From Lasioglossum baleicum (Eukaryota > Arthropoda > Insecta > Hymenoptera > Halictidae), in NCBI RefSeq assembly GCF_051020765.1, contig NC_134941.1, positions 10,602,001 to 10,666,000 on the forward strand: a stretch of 64,000 nt of DNA, given 5' to 3'. Position numbers and translations under genes: made by a program. Below are positions 1-13,100 of this stretch, piece after piece (positions within the stretch are counted from its first letter, which is position 1; the number at the start of each line of letters is the position of its first letter). The notes below the pieces were generated by a model. It saw nothing but the letters and a program-made list of their open reading frames with translations. It searched no databases and was not told the origin of the DNA.

Positions 1-2739
1 ATGCACTCCGGGGCAGCTGCACTTCTCGAGAACGGTCCCTGCCTCTTTCATTAATCTGTCGTTCGTTTTTTGCGTGACTGCCGGCAATTTGTAGGTTCCT
101 CTCCCGAGGAAATGGTACCTTTTTGTCGGACAGTAAGAAAATCTCTCGTCTCGCAGCGATCGACGTAACGAGAATGGCTTTAGGGGCCATTTATCATAGG
201 AAAGAAAACGTTTCCGCTACGAACTCCGTCAAAACGTATCCAAAACGCGAATCTTAATCGTTCGTGCTTCTCGTTTGTTCGTGATAATTGGAGTGCTTTA
301 ACTATTTGCCGTATTTTAACCAATCAGACTCGTAATGAAAATCTTAAGAAAGTCTAACAAATATGAATGTTGCGCCTTTCTTCTCAGATGAAATAGAATT
401 TGATTCGTTTGTAATGTAGCCATTCAAAAAATGTAAATTTTCTTTTCTCTTCTACGGCATTTTTGGGGATAAAAAATCACTGTGACTGTAAAGAAAATGT
501 TGCGCCAGCGGTTAAAATGGTACTTTATTAAAAATGGTTAAAATGGTATTTTATCAGGATTTTTAGAATGCAATAAAGTGGTACCCAAAAAAAATGGTTA
601 AATTCTAGTTCCGGTTTTACGAACCAAATTACCTCGATTCTGTGAAAATTGATTATTTGAACGATTGAAGTCGCCGATCGGGTCTGGCCGAGCATCGTCG
701 ATTCGTTTCGCAACGATTCCTCGCAATGGCCAAAATGGCAGCGGATCACGCGAGCGTAGTGACCGTAGGATGCTCTTCTCCAGAGTTTCGCAAACCTCCG
801 ATTCGACGCGCGGCCAAAGCCGAGTCGGATATTCGCACATGCATGCGAAATAACTGGCTCGCTTGCGTTGCTCATTAACGGCACCCGTATCTCGCTATAG
901 TGTGGTTCTATAGCACGGTGGGCCGGCTCTCTCGCCGCCATTTGTATTTCCACGCGAAACACGTACCGAACGAACCTAACCGAGTCTCTCTGGAACGTCG
1001 AGGGTGGAGAGTGGAACCGAATCATTCGCTCTCGCTAATGGCCCGTGCACCGTGAGAGAATTCGCCGGCGAAATACCGCACCCGGCTGCTCGCCATATGT
1101 TCTTTTTTTTAAGAAGTATTTTGTAATAAAATTTTCAATGCAAGAGGAATTTTAAGAAATACTTGAAGCACAATTTTTTAAAATTTCGCTGATGCTCTGA
1201 ACATTTTTTACCGAGGGTGTGTTCCCTGAAGAAATTTTTTGAAAGTTCGCCGATTACGTGGCGATCACGAAATTTCGCGAGGTCGATTACGTCAGGGTGT
1301 GGAAAGTTTGGAGGACGTGCGTGGTCGGTCCACCGGTTTTGGATGAGCCAGGGAAAGTTATCGATTTCGAAAGAACGTCTGACCGACTTCGCCTCGGCTC
1401 GGCGTGGCTTGTTCTTCCCTCGGCCAGAGATTTCGCGACGTTGATTGGCGAATATGGATGAGCCGTTTAACGCTCGCGAAATGCTGAAATCGGCATCGAT
1501 GATATCAGCCGATCGGCGGAACACCGGAATCGGCTTACGAAAACATTGAACGGGATGATTGGGCTAGTATGCTATTTTTCGCCATCGATTCGGTTGTTCA
1601 ACGTTAACCTACCAAGAATTAAAAGTATCTGGTAAATATTGCCTTATAAAAATGGCAAAGCTAAATTTATAGAGATCGTCTGTAATTTTGCGATATAATA
1701 GATGCTTTGAACAAAGAAATTTACTCCGTTATTTTCCATAAATGTATTTTTATAATTCCGATAATTGGAAAATATATAAAACCGGTCACTTTTGACCGTG
1801 GTATGTTTAGTGTTAATTCCGTGGTTCTGTTTGAATTGAATTTGAATCTGTTTGAAGAAATAATAGTCCCACAAATCCCATGAAAATTGGGAACCTTTCT
1901 AAAAAGTAGTCCTAAAGATAATCACAAAAATAAGTCAAAAATAAACCTAACAATTGTCTAATATATTCTCGAAAAAGTAGTCTGAGAACGGTCGTAAAAA
2001 TGGTACTTCTTAATCAGTACTTTCCGCCGCAGTTTTCCTTTGTTCTTTCCGATGACCTAACCCCAGCCATTGTAATACTACTCGCGAGGCTCAAGATCGA
2101 TTGAATCAGCCTCTATTCTGACCACACACGGAAAATCTTGCCACGAATACGTAGAATTGCACAGCACACCGGCCGCACACTTTTACTTTTACAAATCGAG
2201 CGTGGGCAGCCGCTTGCTTCGCTGCCCACAGCGTGTCAACCCACTCGATAGTCACTGTAGTCATTTTAAGGACTAGCCGCGTCGGCGGGTCCACCGAAAA
2301 ACCGGAACGACCTTCGCTGTAAAAAACAACAGGCATTGTCTCCTATCCTTGGGAATTTATCGCACGATCTCGGATTATGTATGAGGCTTTCGAAAGGTCT
2401 CGCCGAAATTGGAGTGTTCTGAATTTAAAGGTGTGCAGAAATCTAAGAATGTCCGACAGCCAGACCGCAGATTTATCACGGAAATGAGTGGGTGCAATCT
2501 TTAAATGAAAGTATTCAGAAAAATTTAATTTGTTAGAGTGATTTTGAACGAGCCTGTAGAGCATGACGACGTTATCGATCTAGCGAATCCGATGAGACAC
2601 AGGTTGCCCGCCCCCGCGATTATGCGAACCACGTCTTCTTTGTTTATCTCCTTTTGCATTTAATTCCACTCCCGCCCATTCGAGAATACTTCGTGCCAGT
2701 GGTTCTTCACAGTTGAAATAATTTTAACATTTATTCGGA
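1..2739. other. Intergenic or intronic, no gene seen
   Basis: ORFs up to 165 codons (528-1025, minus) have a mixed composition without any domain pattern. A short imperfect repeat of ggttaaaatggtactttatt lies at 510-600. Nothing else recognisable. Confidence 0.5.
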
Positions 2740-3155
2740 ACTTCTCCAATTGTTCTAGAAGACAATTGTTCAGGAGCGACTCGATCCCATCACTACCCTA
2801 TCGAGTTCAATATTGAAAAATCTACTGTTCGAATTCTTCATTAATTATTTCACATATTCTTATAAAATGATAACCTTTGAATTTTCTGTATTAGGAATTT
2901 TATTGTGCCAGATTGTTTTCAATTGTCCTGGATGATAATTGTTCGAGAGCGACTCGAGCCCATCACTACCCTATCGACTTCAATATTGAAAAATCTGCCG
3001 TTCGAATCCTTCACTAATTATTTCACATATTCTTATAAAATGACAACCTTTGAATTTGCTGTATTAGGAATTTCATTGTGCCAGATTGTTTCCAATTGTT
3101 CTGGATGATAATTATTCGAGAGCGACTCGAGCTCATCGCTAGCCCATCGAATTCA
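2740..3155. repeat. 172-bp tandem repeat, about 2.4 copies
   Basis: The block beginning cccatcactaccctatcga occurs at about 2787 and 2959 and, diverged, at 3132, spacing 172-173 bp. Each unit ends in a ccagattgtttycaattgt segment. No ORF of note spans it. Confidence 0.85.
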
Positions 3156-4356
3156 ATATCCTCTGCACGCGGAAAATTCCTCGAGTATTCAGCAGAACCA
3201 GTTCCACATTTTTCCCCGGGCCGGTGTTCGACAAGAAGCAAATGAAATCGATCCGAGCATTCGGTTGATAGATCATCCAGGAGTTAATCAAGCTTCCGGC
3301 ACGATAAAAAACCGTGCGCCAGGTAATAAATATCAGTTCCCGGCAAAAAACGGTTTCAAGAACGAGCATCGGGCGCCGTAAAATAGAATCGATTAAAGGA
3401 TACCACCGGTGACGATTATCGAATTTCAACGCGTCGGATCCTTTCGAATTCAATGATCCTTGGAGTAAAATTCCTGGCTCAAGGATACAGCCCGCACCAC
3501 AAAGTATTCAGCGAAACCAGTTCTGCATTTTTCCACGGTCGTCCTGGCGCGTTTAACAAGAAGCAAATTAAGTGTTTTCAAGTATCCCGTTGCTGGGATC
3601 ATCGGCGAGTTTAACCATGCTCTCGCCCCCATAAAAACGATCCGGACGGCGCTAAGTGTACAAATAAGGACCCCGCTATTTTATCCTGCGAGCCTCGATC
3701 ATTTCGAATATTTTCAATTCGTGTTCCACCGGCGGTCTCCTTTAAGGAATAAACGCAAGTTAGAAAACCGGGGGATTGCTCTCGGAGATCCCGATAAGAA
3801 ATATTATTAGACACGTGTTAATTACGGAAAAGTATAGTTTACCGCGTCGTACCTTGCGATTAAAGCTGCGGCAGGATTACGCGATTTTTAGAGGGAATTA
3901 TAGAACAGTAAATTCAGTCTCGGATAGTTCTACCGAGCTTGCAATTGCTATTGGTCGTTGCGCGAAGAAATACTGTCCATTCAATTACTATTAAAGAAGA
4001 ATTCAATCTTATGCAATTCCAAAAATGCAGCCGGTCGCATCGGATGCACCAGAAAATTCCTCAAGCCTCTAAATATTCAGCGAAACCAGTTTCCCAATTT
4101 TTCACGAGCGATCCTGAAGTTCAAACGTACTCGGGAGGATCGAGATGATAGATCATCCGCTAATCGCGGCCCGTTCTCGATAAAACCAGCTCGCGCGATC
4201 CCGCTAATAAATATCTCCGACCGGTTGAAAAACAATGTGAAGCAACAGCGAGCGAACTTTTCTTTTTTGGGAAAATCAGGAGTTTCGAGGAGTATTTTTT
4301 CAAATCTTAATCGAAGTTGTCGGCAGCGTTTGAATTAACATTATCATGTTAGGACA

Positions 4357-4584
4357 TTAAGTCGTTCGGAAAGTAATTTTGTTTCTTTTTTATTACTAGA
4401 CTGCGGATCTTTATGCAATTATGGGTTTTGAAAATATTTAAAAAAACTGTGTGCTGTTTAAGAAGAGGATGTAGCATCAGAACAATTTTTATGCGGTGCG
4501 AATTTCATTTTGAAATGGTAAATGGTAAAAATTGGCTTTCATTTTCCCTTGACGAAGCGAAACGACTTTCCGAACGACCTGATA
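4357..4584. mobile_element. Mariner-like miniature element / internally deleted remnant
   Basis: The left end TTAAGTCGTTCGGAAAGTAA and the right end (complement of GACTTTCCGAACGACCTGATA) form an inverted repeat of the kind seen in mariner elements. The inside is only about 190 bp with no transposase reading frame. A TAGACTGCGGATCTTTATGC end (4397) lies within it, suggesting one element inserted into another. Confidence 0.65.
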
Positions 4585-7500
4585 TTTCGAGGAACTAGGG
4601 GAAATGAAATAGGTACATACCGCCGTCGGAAAAATGCATCGGCCCGATATGTCGTCCAACTAGCACGACGCGAGGCCCGTGTGTTGTGTGTTGCCGAAGA
4701 GGGAACAACATTCGAGCGAGGATCGTTTCGACAGCCGCAGTAAATCGCAAAATGGGCGGCCGGCACGCCGGTGTATCCAGTTCTAACTACCTCGTGGCTA
4801 CGGTATCCTTGACGATGGCCTTGCCAGCGCGTCGTTGCACCTGTGTGCAACGAATGCAACGATACACCCTCGTGGAAAGGTACGCCGCGTACAGTTAGCG
4901 CAGTTTCGCGCCTCCGCTCCGCTCTGCTCCGCGCCGGAAATTCGCGTTAGCCGAGAGTTGAACGCGCCGGAAACCGTAGCCGCCGCCATTGCTCCTTTTC
5001 GAGTCGCTCGTTCTCCGATCTCCGGTTGCGGAGTTCCTGCAAAATAAAAATTATCTGCTTCAGTCTACAGTGCGAGTATGAAAAGGGGATTGTTTTTAAT
5101 AATACTATGTTGTGTAAAAAGTTCTATGTCATTTTATTGAGCGTTTATCAGCTGCGTTTCTTCGGCAACCACCGCGTTCGTCTACACTTCCGAGTGTATG
5201 ATCTTTCTAGATCGAGCACAGCGATCGATCAAGCCCGATCTCATTCGAGTCGATCCAACAAGACTCGTATTAACAGCCGTGGGACACTGGCGAACAGTAG
5301 TATGAGGGATGTTTCCGTGATCGTCAGGGAAACGATCGGTTTCACCGTTCGTTAAATGCAAATTAACCAGCGCGACGAGACAAAGGAGACCGCGGCGGAA
5401 AAGCTGGGCGACTTGTCGAGCCAGGAAAATGAAAAATTATTATCTTGATGTTGGGCAACGTCTGGGAAACGCCATTTTGCTTTCTCGTTCGAGGAACGTG
5501 GAAGACGTCCCTTCTAATCCATCAAACGATCACTGAAGAGAATCGAACGAGCAACCAGAAATAGAAGGTGCATTCAACTTTCTTGAAACTTATTCTTAAT
5601 TCTCATGCAAAACACAAATAATTTAAAAAATATTTAAATATTTCCTAAACAGATATTCTCATTTTACTTTATGAAATTTTTAATTTCGCCAATAATTTTA
5701 AACTGACACGACGATTCACCCCCTTAATCAAACTTAACTTCGATGTTAACTTCGTTCGATATCCATCATCGTTTATATCGCTTTCAACCGAGCCGGATGA
5801 ATGGCCGGCACCGCGGGAGTATAATAAAGTGTCTCCACAGTCTGCTGGACTAAACGCACCGTGGCTGGCGTTTGTTAAAATGTCAGGACACGTTTAATGA
5901 TTTAATAAAGCGCGAAATGGGCGAAAAAGTTTATTGCGTCGGGTAAGAGGTTTGTTAAAATCGACGCGAGGGGAAAGGGCTATTTGTCTTTATTAAAACT
6001 CCGGGCCGAGGTCTGCGCATTTGCATGGCAGCCGTAAACGCTCTGCCCGCTTTTGCCAAGCGATCATTAGGTGGCGGAATTTATGTGCGTGCGGCGATCG
6101 GCGGCGTGGCGTTCTTGAGCCCTCGAAGATTGATGGAACCATACTCATGAAATATGTAGCAAAAATATCCGACCGATTGGACGGTTCGCGACGCGAGTTT
6201 ACATGCAAATCCAGATGATTGGGGACTTGTTTTTGCAACCGGAATAAATTTGAAACGTTTATAGGATTACGCGGGGCTTGGTTCGGTTGTAAATTGAAAA
6301 GGGATCTCCTAGAACTTCATTACCATTTTTCTTCGGCCGGCATCCTTGAAATATTTTAAGTGGCCATGTGATTTAATTGCTTGCTGAACATTTTACTCGA
6401 TGTTTTCTGCCTGCTCCTAATTAAGTCCTCGGGTATGCTGATGGGAAAAATTGCAGGATTCCAGCTGGTTATGGACTGGCGACAGATTCCATTAAACGTT
6501 ACCATTTCTGTTCGTTTAGTGTTCTTCGAATGTTTTCATCAGTTAGATTAAAAGATTTGTTGTGCATTAAAGAATCTATTAATTCAACGCAGAGTGGGCA
6601 GATTAAGACTTGTACCCCCACCCTACCTTCCCCTTCTACAACGCTACTCAGTCACGTGTCACGTTTACTCTGTATCAGAGCGTCACGTGACTAATCCGGT
6701 ACTGACAGAGAGAGGGTAACCTTTCCCCCCTCATCTGTCGACTCCGATTCAACGTTGCCATTTTTCTTTATGCAGTGCTTTTTACCTGGATTTAATCATT
6801 AATCGGTCCCTGTTTTTGCAACTGGGACAAGCTTGAAACTTACCTTCCAATTGGTTCGAAATCGAGTGATTTGTAGACCCCGATTACCATTTCTCTGTGT
6901 ATGGTTAAGGAATTGGTGTCTACGCCTGACTCGGATGTTCGAAGAAGATTTTCCCTCGGGAAGGTTAATGTTAGTGTCGTTCGATGCGGTTGTGGATTCC
7001 GAGGCACGACGAAGTGTTCATCAAGGTGAGTTAGTGTCCTGGGAGGCAGTCGAGATGAAAGTCGATAGGTGAACACCGCGTCCGCGGGATCGACGAGATA
7101 GAAACTCACGAGGTTCATGGAAATCCCGGTATCTGTGGAATCGAAAGTGCCGATGAATAAATTAAGTCACTCTCGATGACCAACAAATCGTAAATATTCA
7201 GGCTGTAGACAATGAGTCAGGCTAGTGTTTCTTATTTTTGGCCCGAACAAATTTTTGAATTTCTCTTATTAGTTAGGACACCCCCAGAGTTGTTCCCAAT
7301 ATTTCAAGAAAATCTGTGCAAACTTTGAGCTCGATCGGATAACAGGAAATAGGATTAAACATTAAAATGATTAATTTAATGCAGATAACATCGTTTTTCT
7401 CGAATATCTTCTAAACTATTTACCACGTCGAAAAATATGTTAAACAGAACCTGTAGCCCTGGACAGGCTGCGTCTTTAACGTCCTATTACTTTTTTCGTG

Positions 7501-8330
7501 AACGGTTTTCGAAAAAATTGTGGTCGCTATGTGAAAGGAATGTTTGAGACGGAAAAGATTGGGGAATTATGGTGTAAGGTACGGTGGACTTGACGGGAGA
7601 GCAAAAGGGAGGTCGTGAGTGGTTCCAGAGGAAACGAAAGAGGTGAAAGTCGACCATTAATCCTTGCGAAGCCAGCGAGTATGGATAATCACGAGATGAC
7701 CACCTTGGACATCGCGCAGTCCTTTCTTTCTCACGATAATACTACACGCCAGTGATTACAGGATTCGCAAAAGGGCAACCGTAATGCTTCGGTGCTGTGT
7801 GTCTCGTAAATCTTCGTAGAAACCATGGAAATGATTTCGTGTCGTTGCTGTCTTTAAACTTCGCCCACCCTTCTCCATTAATCAGTGATTTTATCCTATC
7901 TTCTTTCACCCGAGTAATCACATACCACGTCACATACGTCACAATAGTCAGCGTATATATTTTATTATTGTTCTTTCGCATCGTCCCATCGAGATCACTT
8001 AAATCCTAATTTCTCCATTATCTTGATTGTTTCCCACAATCGCGGCAATTTCTCTTTTCCCATTATTAGTATTTATCACGATCCTACCAGGAAAGTTTTA
8101 TTTTTTTCTACTGTTCAGACCAGTATTGTTGTTTTCCGCAGGGATTCAGCACCAAACTTTCAATCCCACTTATCGCTCCTCGAAAAACTTTCAGTTATGT
8201 TTCCCTCACTACGAAACTATAATTTCAGGCAGTTCCATCAAAAAATCTTGAACTACGTTTTCAAATGTACAAGATTATACTAAAATATACAAGAACGTAC
8301 CAGAATGTATACTACATTACACAGTATTAT
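4585..8330. other. Intergenic or intronic, no gene seen
   Basis: There is a CpG-rich part at about 4560-5050 and a stretch at about 7240-7520 that looks like a dispersed-repeat fragment (tgcaaactttgagctcgatc). No exon with splice sites and protein-like reading was found. Confidence 0.45.
6653..6689. promoter_or_regulatory. Pair of CACGTG E-boxes
   Basis: GTCACGTGTC at 6651-6660 and CGTCACGTGAC at 6681-6691 place two palindromic E-boxes 31 bp apart, close to three helical turns. Such sites bind bHLH factors. No gene is recognised next to them, so function is unproven. Confidence 0.3.
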
Positions 8331-8864
8331 ACAGGGTGTCCCAGCTAACTTGACCACCTTGAATATCTTTGTTGTTTTTAAAGATACGTCAAATGTCTGA
8401 AGGACAAAGTTCAATGATAAAATGGGGCTCATAAGATGCCAAAACATTTTTGTTTTTATGTAATTTTCTCAGAGATAGGTCACCTTCATTTTTTTAAATG
8501 GAATGAGGTATTTTTTAATACATCAATCGATGCAGCTGGACATTCGTTATAAAAACACCAATGGTGTTTTAGAATTATTTAAATTGAAATATCTCCCGAA
8601 CTACTAACTTTTCGACATACATAGGTTAGTACTTTTTTATAACGAATGTCCAGCTGCATCGATTGATGTATTAAAAAATACCTCGTTCCATTAAAAAAAA
8701 TGAAGGTGACCTTCATATCTAAAAAAAAAATTACATAAAACCAACAATTTTTTTGGTATCGTATGAGCCCCATTTTACCATTCAACTTTGTCCTTCGGAC
8801 ATTTAACGTATCTTTAAAAATAACAAAGATATGCAAGGTGGTCAAGTTAGCTGGGACACCCTGT
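8331..8864. mobile_element. 534-bp long-hairpin fold-back element
   Basis: The left arm starts acagggtgtcccagctaact and the right arm ends with its complement, agttagctgggacaccctgt. The two arms of about 235 bp match through nearly their whole length, including a shared cgatgcagctggacattcgt block. The centre holds a small perfect hairpin (aaaacacca-a-tggtgtttt). The flanks are AT-rich with AT at both junctions. It encodes nothing convincing and would fold into a long duplex RNA if transcribed. Confidence 0.85.
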
Positions 8865-9245
8865 ATAAATACATTCGCTCGCGTTCGTCATTTCAATAAA
8901 CACGATTTCATTGAAGTGGGGGGCGAACGAGCGTTCGATTGGTTTATCATCTATCCCCACCACGCGTTGACGAAACGCAACAGACCAAGATCGCGTGCAA
9001 CTACCGAGGTTGTACCGTGCCTGCTATTATTTCCTCGATTCAGCCGCGAAACCCTTAATAACATTGGATGCAACCGACAAGCTCTACAATTCGATCCCTT
9101 ACCCTTTTTGCTGGTCATCCTTCGCCGTTCCCGATATCCTTCGAACAACCTCCACGGATCGTTTAGAAGGGGGTACACGTAAAACAGGAAGTCCGTTAAT
9201 GGACAATGTTGCATCTTGCTCCCCGGGGGAATAACAATTTTCCCG

Positions 9246-9382
9246 AAGGGGGCCGGGGGGACACGGAATGCGCGTACCGTCGGCGATAAATCCGGGACAC
9301 CGTGGGGGCCAAGAGCAAAGGGGGGGCTCCTGAGGGCACCTATGGCGCTGAGGGGGCCAGGAGAAAAGGGGGAGAGGGGGAA
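9246..9382 (+). other. G-run cluster, possible G-quadruplex region
   Basis: Seven runs of five or more G occur on the plus strand (9248, 9255, 9304, 9320, 9352, 9368, 9376). The last three runs with a fourth nearby satisfy a quadruplex-type spacing. No transcript is recognised here. Confidence 0.5.
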
Positions 9383-9900
9383 GAGCTGTCGTTCAGCGGG
9401 GTGGAACTCCCGTGCAATTTACCGGCCGCGGATTTTACGATGTAATTGGTCCTCCGGGGATGTCGATGTACCTATACCTCGGTGTTCGCTCGCAAACCGG
9501 TGGTTACACCTCGCTACTAGGAAGATATTATCCGTCACGGACAAGCCGTCGCCTAACCGAACAAGCGTCTTCGACGGACGCACCACCGAGCACCGTATAA
9601 GGGCATATTTCGTAAAAATTGATGCGAGGTGCCCGTGCACAACCGAGGCCATTAGCCAGCGACTGGTCTGCGATATAAAATTGTTATAGCGTCGAGCTAA
9701 ATAGTCTTTTGGTGGTGCTGCTGTGGTTTATTTCGTGAGGGTTATGGTCGCCTCGGGCTGCTACGGATTTTTATCGTTGTTCATCTTCTGAACGGGTGCG
9801 CGGTGGAGCACTTGATCCGAAAAAGCGGAATGAGTCAATTTTTAAAAGTGTCCATTATGGAAAGAGTTCAGTACACGTGGGCCATAATGTGGTACAATTA

Positions 9901-10101
9901 TTAGATGATTGCATAAGCTCGTGTCCGATTTGAAAATAAAATTCAAAGGTCAAATTTTAAAGAATACAACTTTATTAATCAATTATACATATGTATAGTC
10001 ACAGAAAATTTAACCATTTTTAAATTCTAATTTAACCAATCTTAAAATTTAACCATTGAATTTTATTTTTAAATCGGGCACGAACTTATGCAATCATCTA
10101 A
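9901..10101. mobile_element. 201-bp TIR element (MITE)
   Basis: The left end TTAGATGATTGCATAAGCTC is mirrored at the right by the complement of the segment ending at 10101, and the similarity runs about 47 bp inward. TA flanks both sides (9899-9900 and 10102-10103), the mariner-type target duplication. AT-rich interior without coding capacity. Confidence 0.85.
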
Positions 10102-13100
10102 TATTTTAAAAGTAAACATTTTACTTTCAATATTACATAAAGATTTGTTTTATATTGAGAAAAAAATATTTTCCTCGTAACATGAAATAGATATTTTGTG
10201 CATATTTAAAACGAAATATTTGCTACTTAATGTAAAATAAATATTGTATGTATATCTGAATATTAAAAACGGACTGAATCTCTTTTTAAAATCATATGAA
10301 TGTGTATACAATATTTTGTGCTACTAGGGTATTTTTCACATTCATTGATGTTAACGAAGCTTTACAGAAGTCGAAATTACTCTATGACTCTACTTATTTC
10401 CTTCGTTAATATGTTCAACAAGTTGAAAATGATACAACAGTATCTTTAAATACTTCTAACGTTTCTACTGTTTCAAATTACACCTACTCATTTTTGTCAC
10501 AAGTGCGTAAAATCCGCTATCTAACAACTAGGTGTGTAAGTAAAATCTGAAGGCAGGGTCGTTAAGATTAGCGTCGCGTCTGCAAACGATGTGCACAGTG
10601 CAATGTTATAAAGCATCTAGTCACGCTCAAGATAGAACAGCGAAGGGTTGGCCTCCGGTAACAGACTAAATCGAGCTGGAATCGACTTCTGGAATCGCAA
10701 TTAATACTTCCGATACCGCGAACGGTGCGGAATGCGGCTAGCATGTTCGATGATATCGCGGGAAAAATTCACTCCCGAGGGAATCTCGAAAAATGGAGGC
10801 CCGGTTCCGTACGAACAAGGTGTTAAACTGAAAGATCAGGGTGAACCACGTCTGGAATCGGCTGTGTCGGTAGAATACGGCGCGCATGCAGCTTCCAATC
10901 AGCCCAAGGTCACCAGTCCGGCAACGCCGTGCAACCTAAGTGGCATAATGGCCGTCCTGGCAAAAAGGAACACCGGGAATTTTAATGGCCGCGCCAGAGC
11001 TTCTCTGTCACGGCGTGTTACCCCTCTAATAGAAACACCGTTACGTCACCCGTTACATTTTCCAGGTGAAGCGAACGCGTCCCCTTCTAGCTCCCTCCCT
11101 TCTTTCGCCTGTGCTCCCCTCACGGACCCCCTTCAAAGCGGATCGATTCATTATATCGAGGAATAATCGAGCGAGGAAAAATCGATCGACCGTGGAACCG
11201 AACGACTTCCTGCGATGTTTACGGGCCGACACACTTGACCGAGGAAACCTCCGTGGCTTCTCGAGGATAAAGGATCATACACGCTTCCTTCGATTGTCCT
11301 CGGTACGGGAATCATGCTGGCTTAGGGGTGCGCCCGTGTTTTGTTCCCTCCGGGAACTATCTTTTGTAATATCCGAACCATTAGTGCTCACAAACTTGTT
11401 CTATCATCACATTTTTCAAAGAGATACGGATTTTGTATTTTGCTGGTTTCGTTGGTTGACGACTGTAGTTCATCAGTTGTATTTTTTAGATTTGTTCAAG
11501 TCTGGACTTATTTGTTCCATTTTGTTGAATTGTCCTTCTTAGAAGATCCGCAGTCTAATGACGTGAAAGATATTGTCCGTAGGATGACAAGCTGGTGACA
11601 GTGCATTATGCAGCGAAAGTGCGAATTGAAAGACCGGGTGACAGGATGAGAACTACTGGCGCGTTCGAACCGCGGCGCAGGCCTTCTAGGGTCGAAGAAG
11701 AAGAAGAAGAAGCTGCATATTTCTTGCCCACACAGTGGATTAGGCTTGCAGCGGTAGGACGGCCGGTCGGTGCTCTTCGTCAAATGGCCTATTGTTCGCA
11801 ATTTCAGGCCCTTTGAAGTTAAACAGGCTGCTCTGCTTGTTAACGCGCCCACTGCCGCCACTGGGACACACCGACTCGCCCCGGCGAAAAAATCCAACGC
11901 CGAAGCATTTTCGAATAACAATCGGCTACCTGTGCTATGGTATTCTTCGGACTCCCTTCTCTCTTCAAGAAAAGTCTTCGTTACATTAGGATGCAGCGCA
12001 CTGCTACCGAAGTAGCAATAGGTCTATTTTACAGTCCTTTGTGAGCCCGAGGAGTCCATTGGAACTTCGTTAAACTGTGGAACTGTGGAAAAACTGTGCG
12101 ACTTGGCGATTTATCTTCTTGCCGAGGCGGTCTTCCCTCCTCCTCCTCCTTCTTCTTCGTTTTCTAGATTATTACGCTTCTTCCTCGTCTTCCGGGAACA
12201 TTTATTAACACTTACCGAGAAATCTTCTTTCGCATAATGATTGTAAGTGCATACGTTTCTTCTACTTCTTTTCTCTGCATTCAGAAAAGCATATTAGTAC
12301 CATTATTCATGAGATCTATTTTTATACACTAAGTAAATTCCTTATAAATCCTCTTTTTTAACTCTTTCCTTCTTCAATCAAAATTTGCGACTGTTATTGC
12401 TGCGATTTCTTTGTTCTCTTATGTTGAACAATTTCCACTTCTTCCATCCTGAGAGTCTTCTTTTTATTCGTCATGGTACCACAAGGACTTAGAAGTTCGC
12501 AGAATTGATCCCAAAGCCCCATTCTTTTCGCGCTCATCGAAAATCCCCTGAGAACCACTGCCAAGGAGAAACAGAGACAGAAAGGGAAAGAGAGAGGGAG
12601 AGAAAGAGACCCGGGTACGCTAGTATTGGATCAAGGTACAGGTCCTCCAACCTTGTTGACCTCTGACTGAGGGCGAGCAGCCATATCTGCCGGCCAGTTT
12701 TTCAGCCGGAGGACGCTCGCAACGCTCTTGCAAGGATACGGCACAAGTTCGCCAGGAGAGGAGACCGGTCTCCAATCGCGTCTCCTCTTTTGCTGAAGGG
12801 ACTCGCCGTCTTTGTTCCCGGCACTGTCTTCCATCCTTGTCCGGCAGACGGATCATCCGCCGGACAATGCTGGCGCCGTGCCGTGGTATCGACGACCCCG
12901 AATACCCAAGGGTCGTCGCACCGCGATTAGTATCTTCTTCTTTAGCCTAACACTAAAACCGCCGATTTCTCTCCCGTGGATCCGATTCGATCCAAGTTCC
13001 CCAGCCTCCGAGAGACCTCGTGCACAGAGCGATGGATCCAGTCTCGAGCAATCTAGAATAAAATTATGCAGACATTCTAATTTATGAAAAATCAAGAAAT

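Noticed and set aside
528..1025. 165-codon ORF on the minus strand
   Set aside because: Composition is typical of chance, with no domain, no signal peptide and no splice context.
4985..5047. SGCGV string resembling a ZP-N motif
   Set aside because: It ends at a stop without a donor site, and the preceding reading has no ZP-N cysteine pattern; it is 23 kb from ZP exon a.
9216..9689. Collagen-like reading (GPGEKGERGK) on the plus strand
   Set aside because: The Gly-X-Y phase holds only for a few triplets and follows from G-rich composition; no signal peptide or exon structure.
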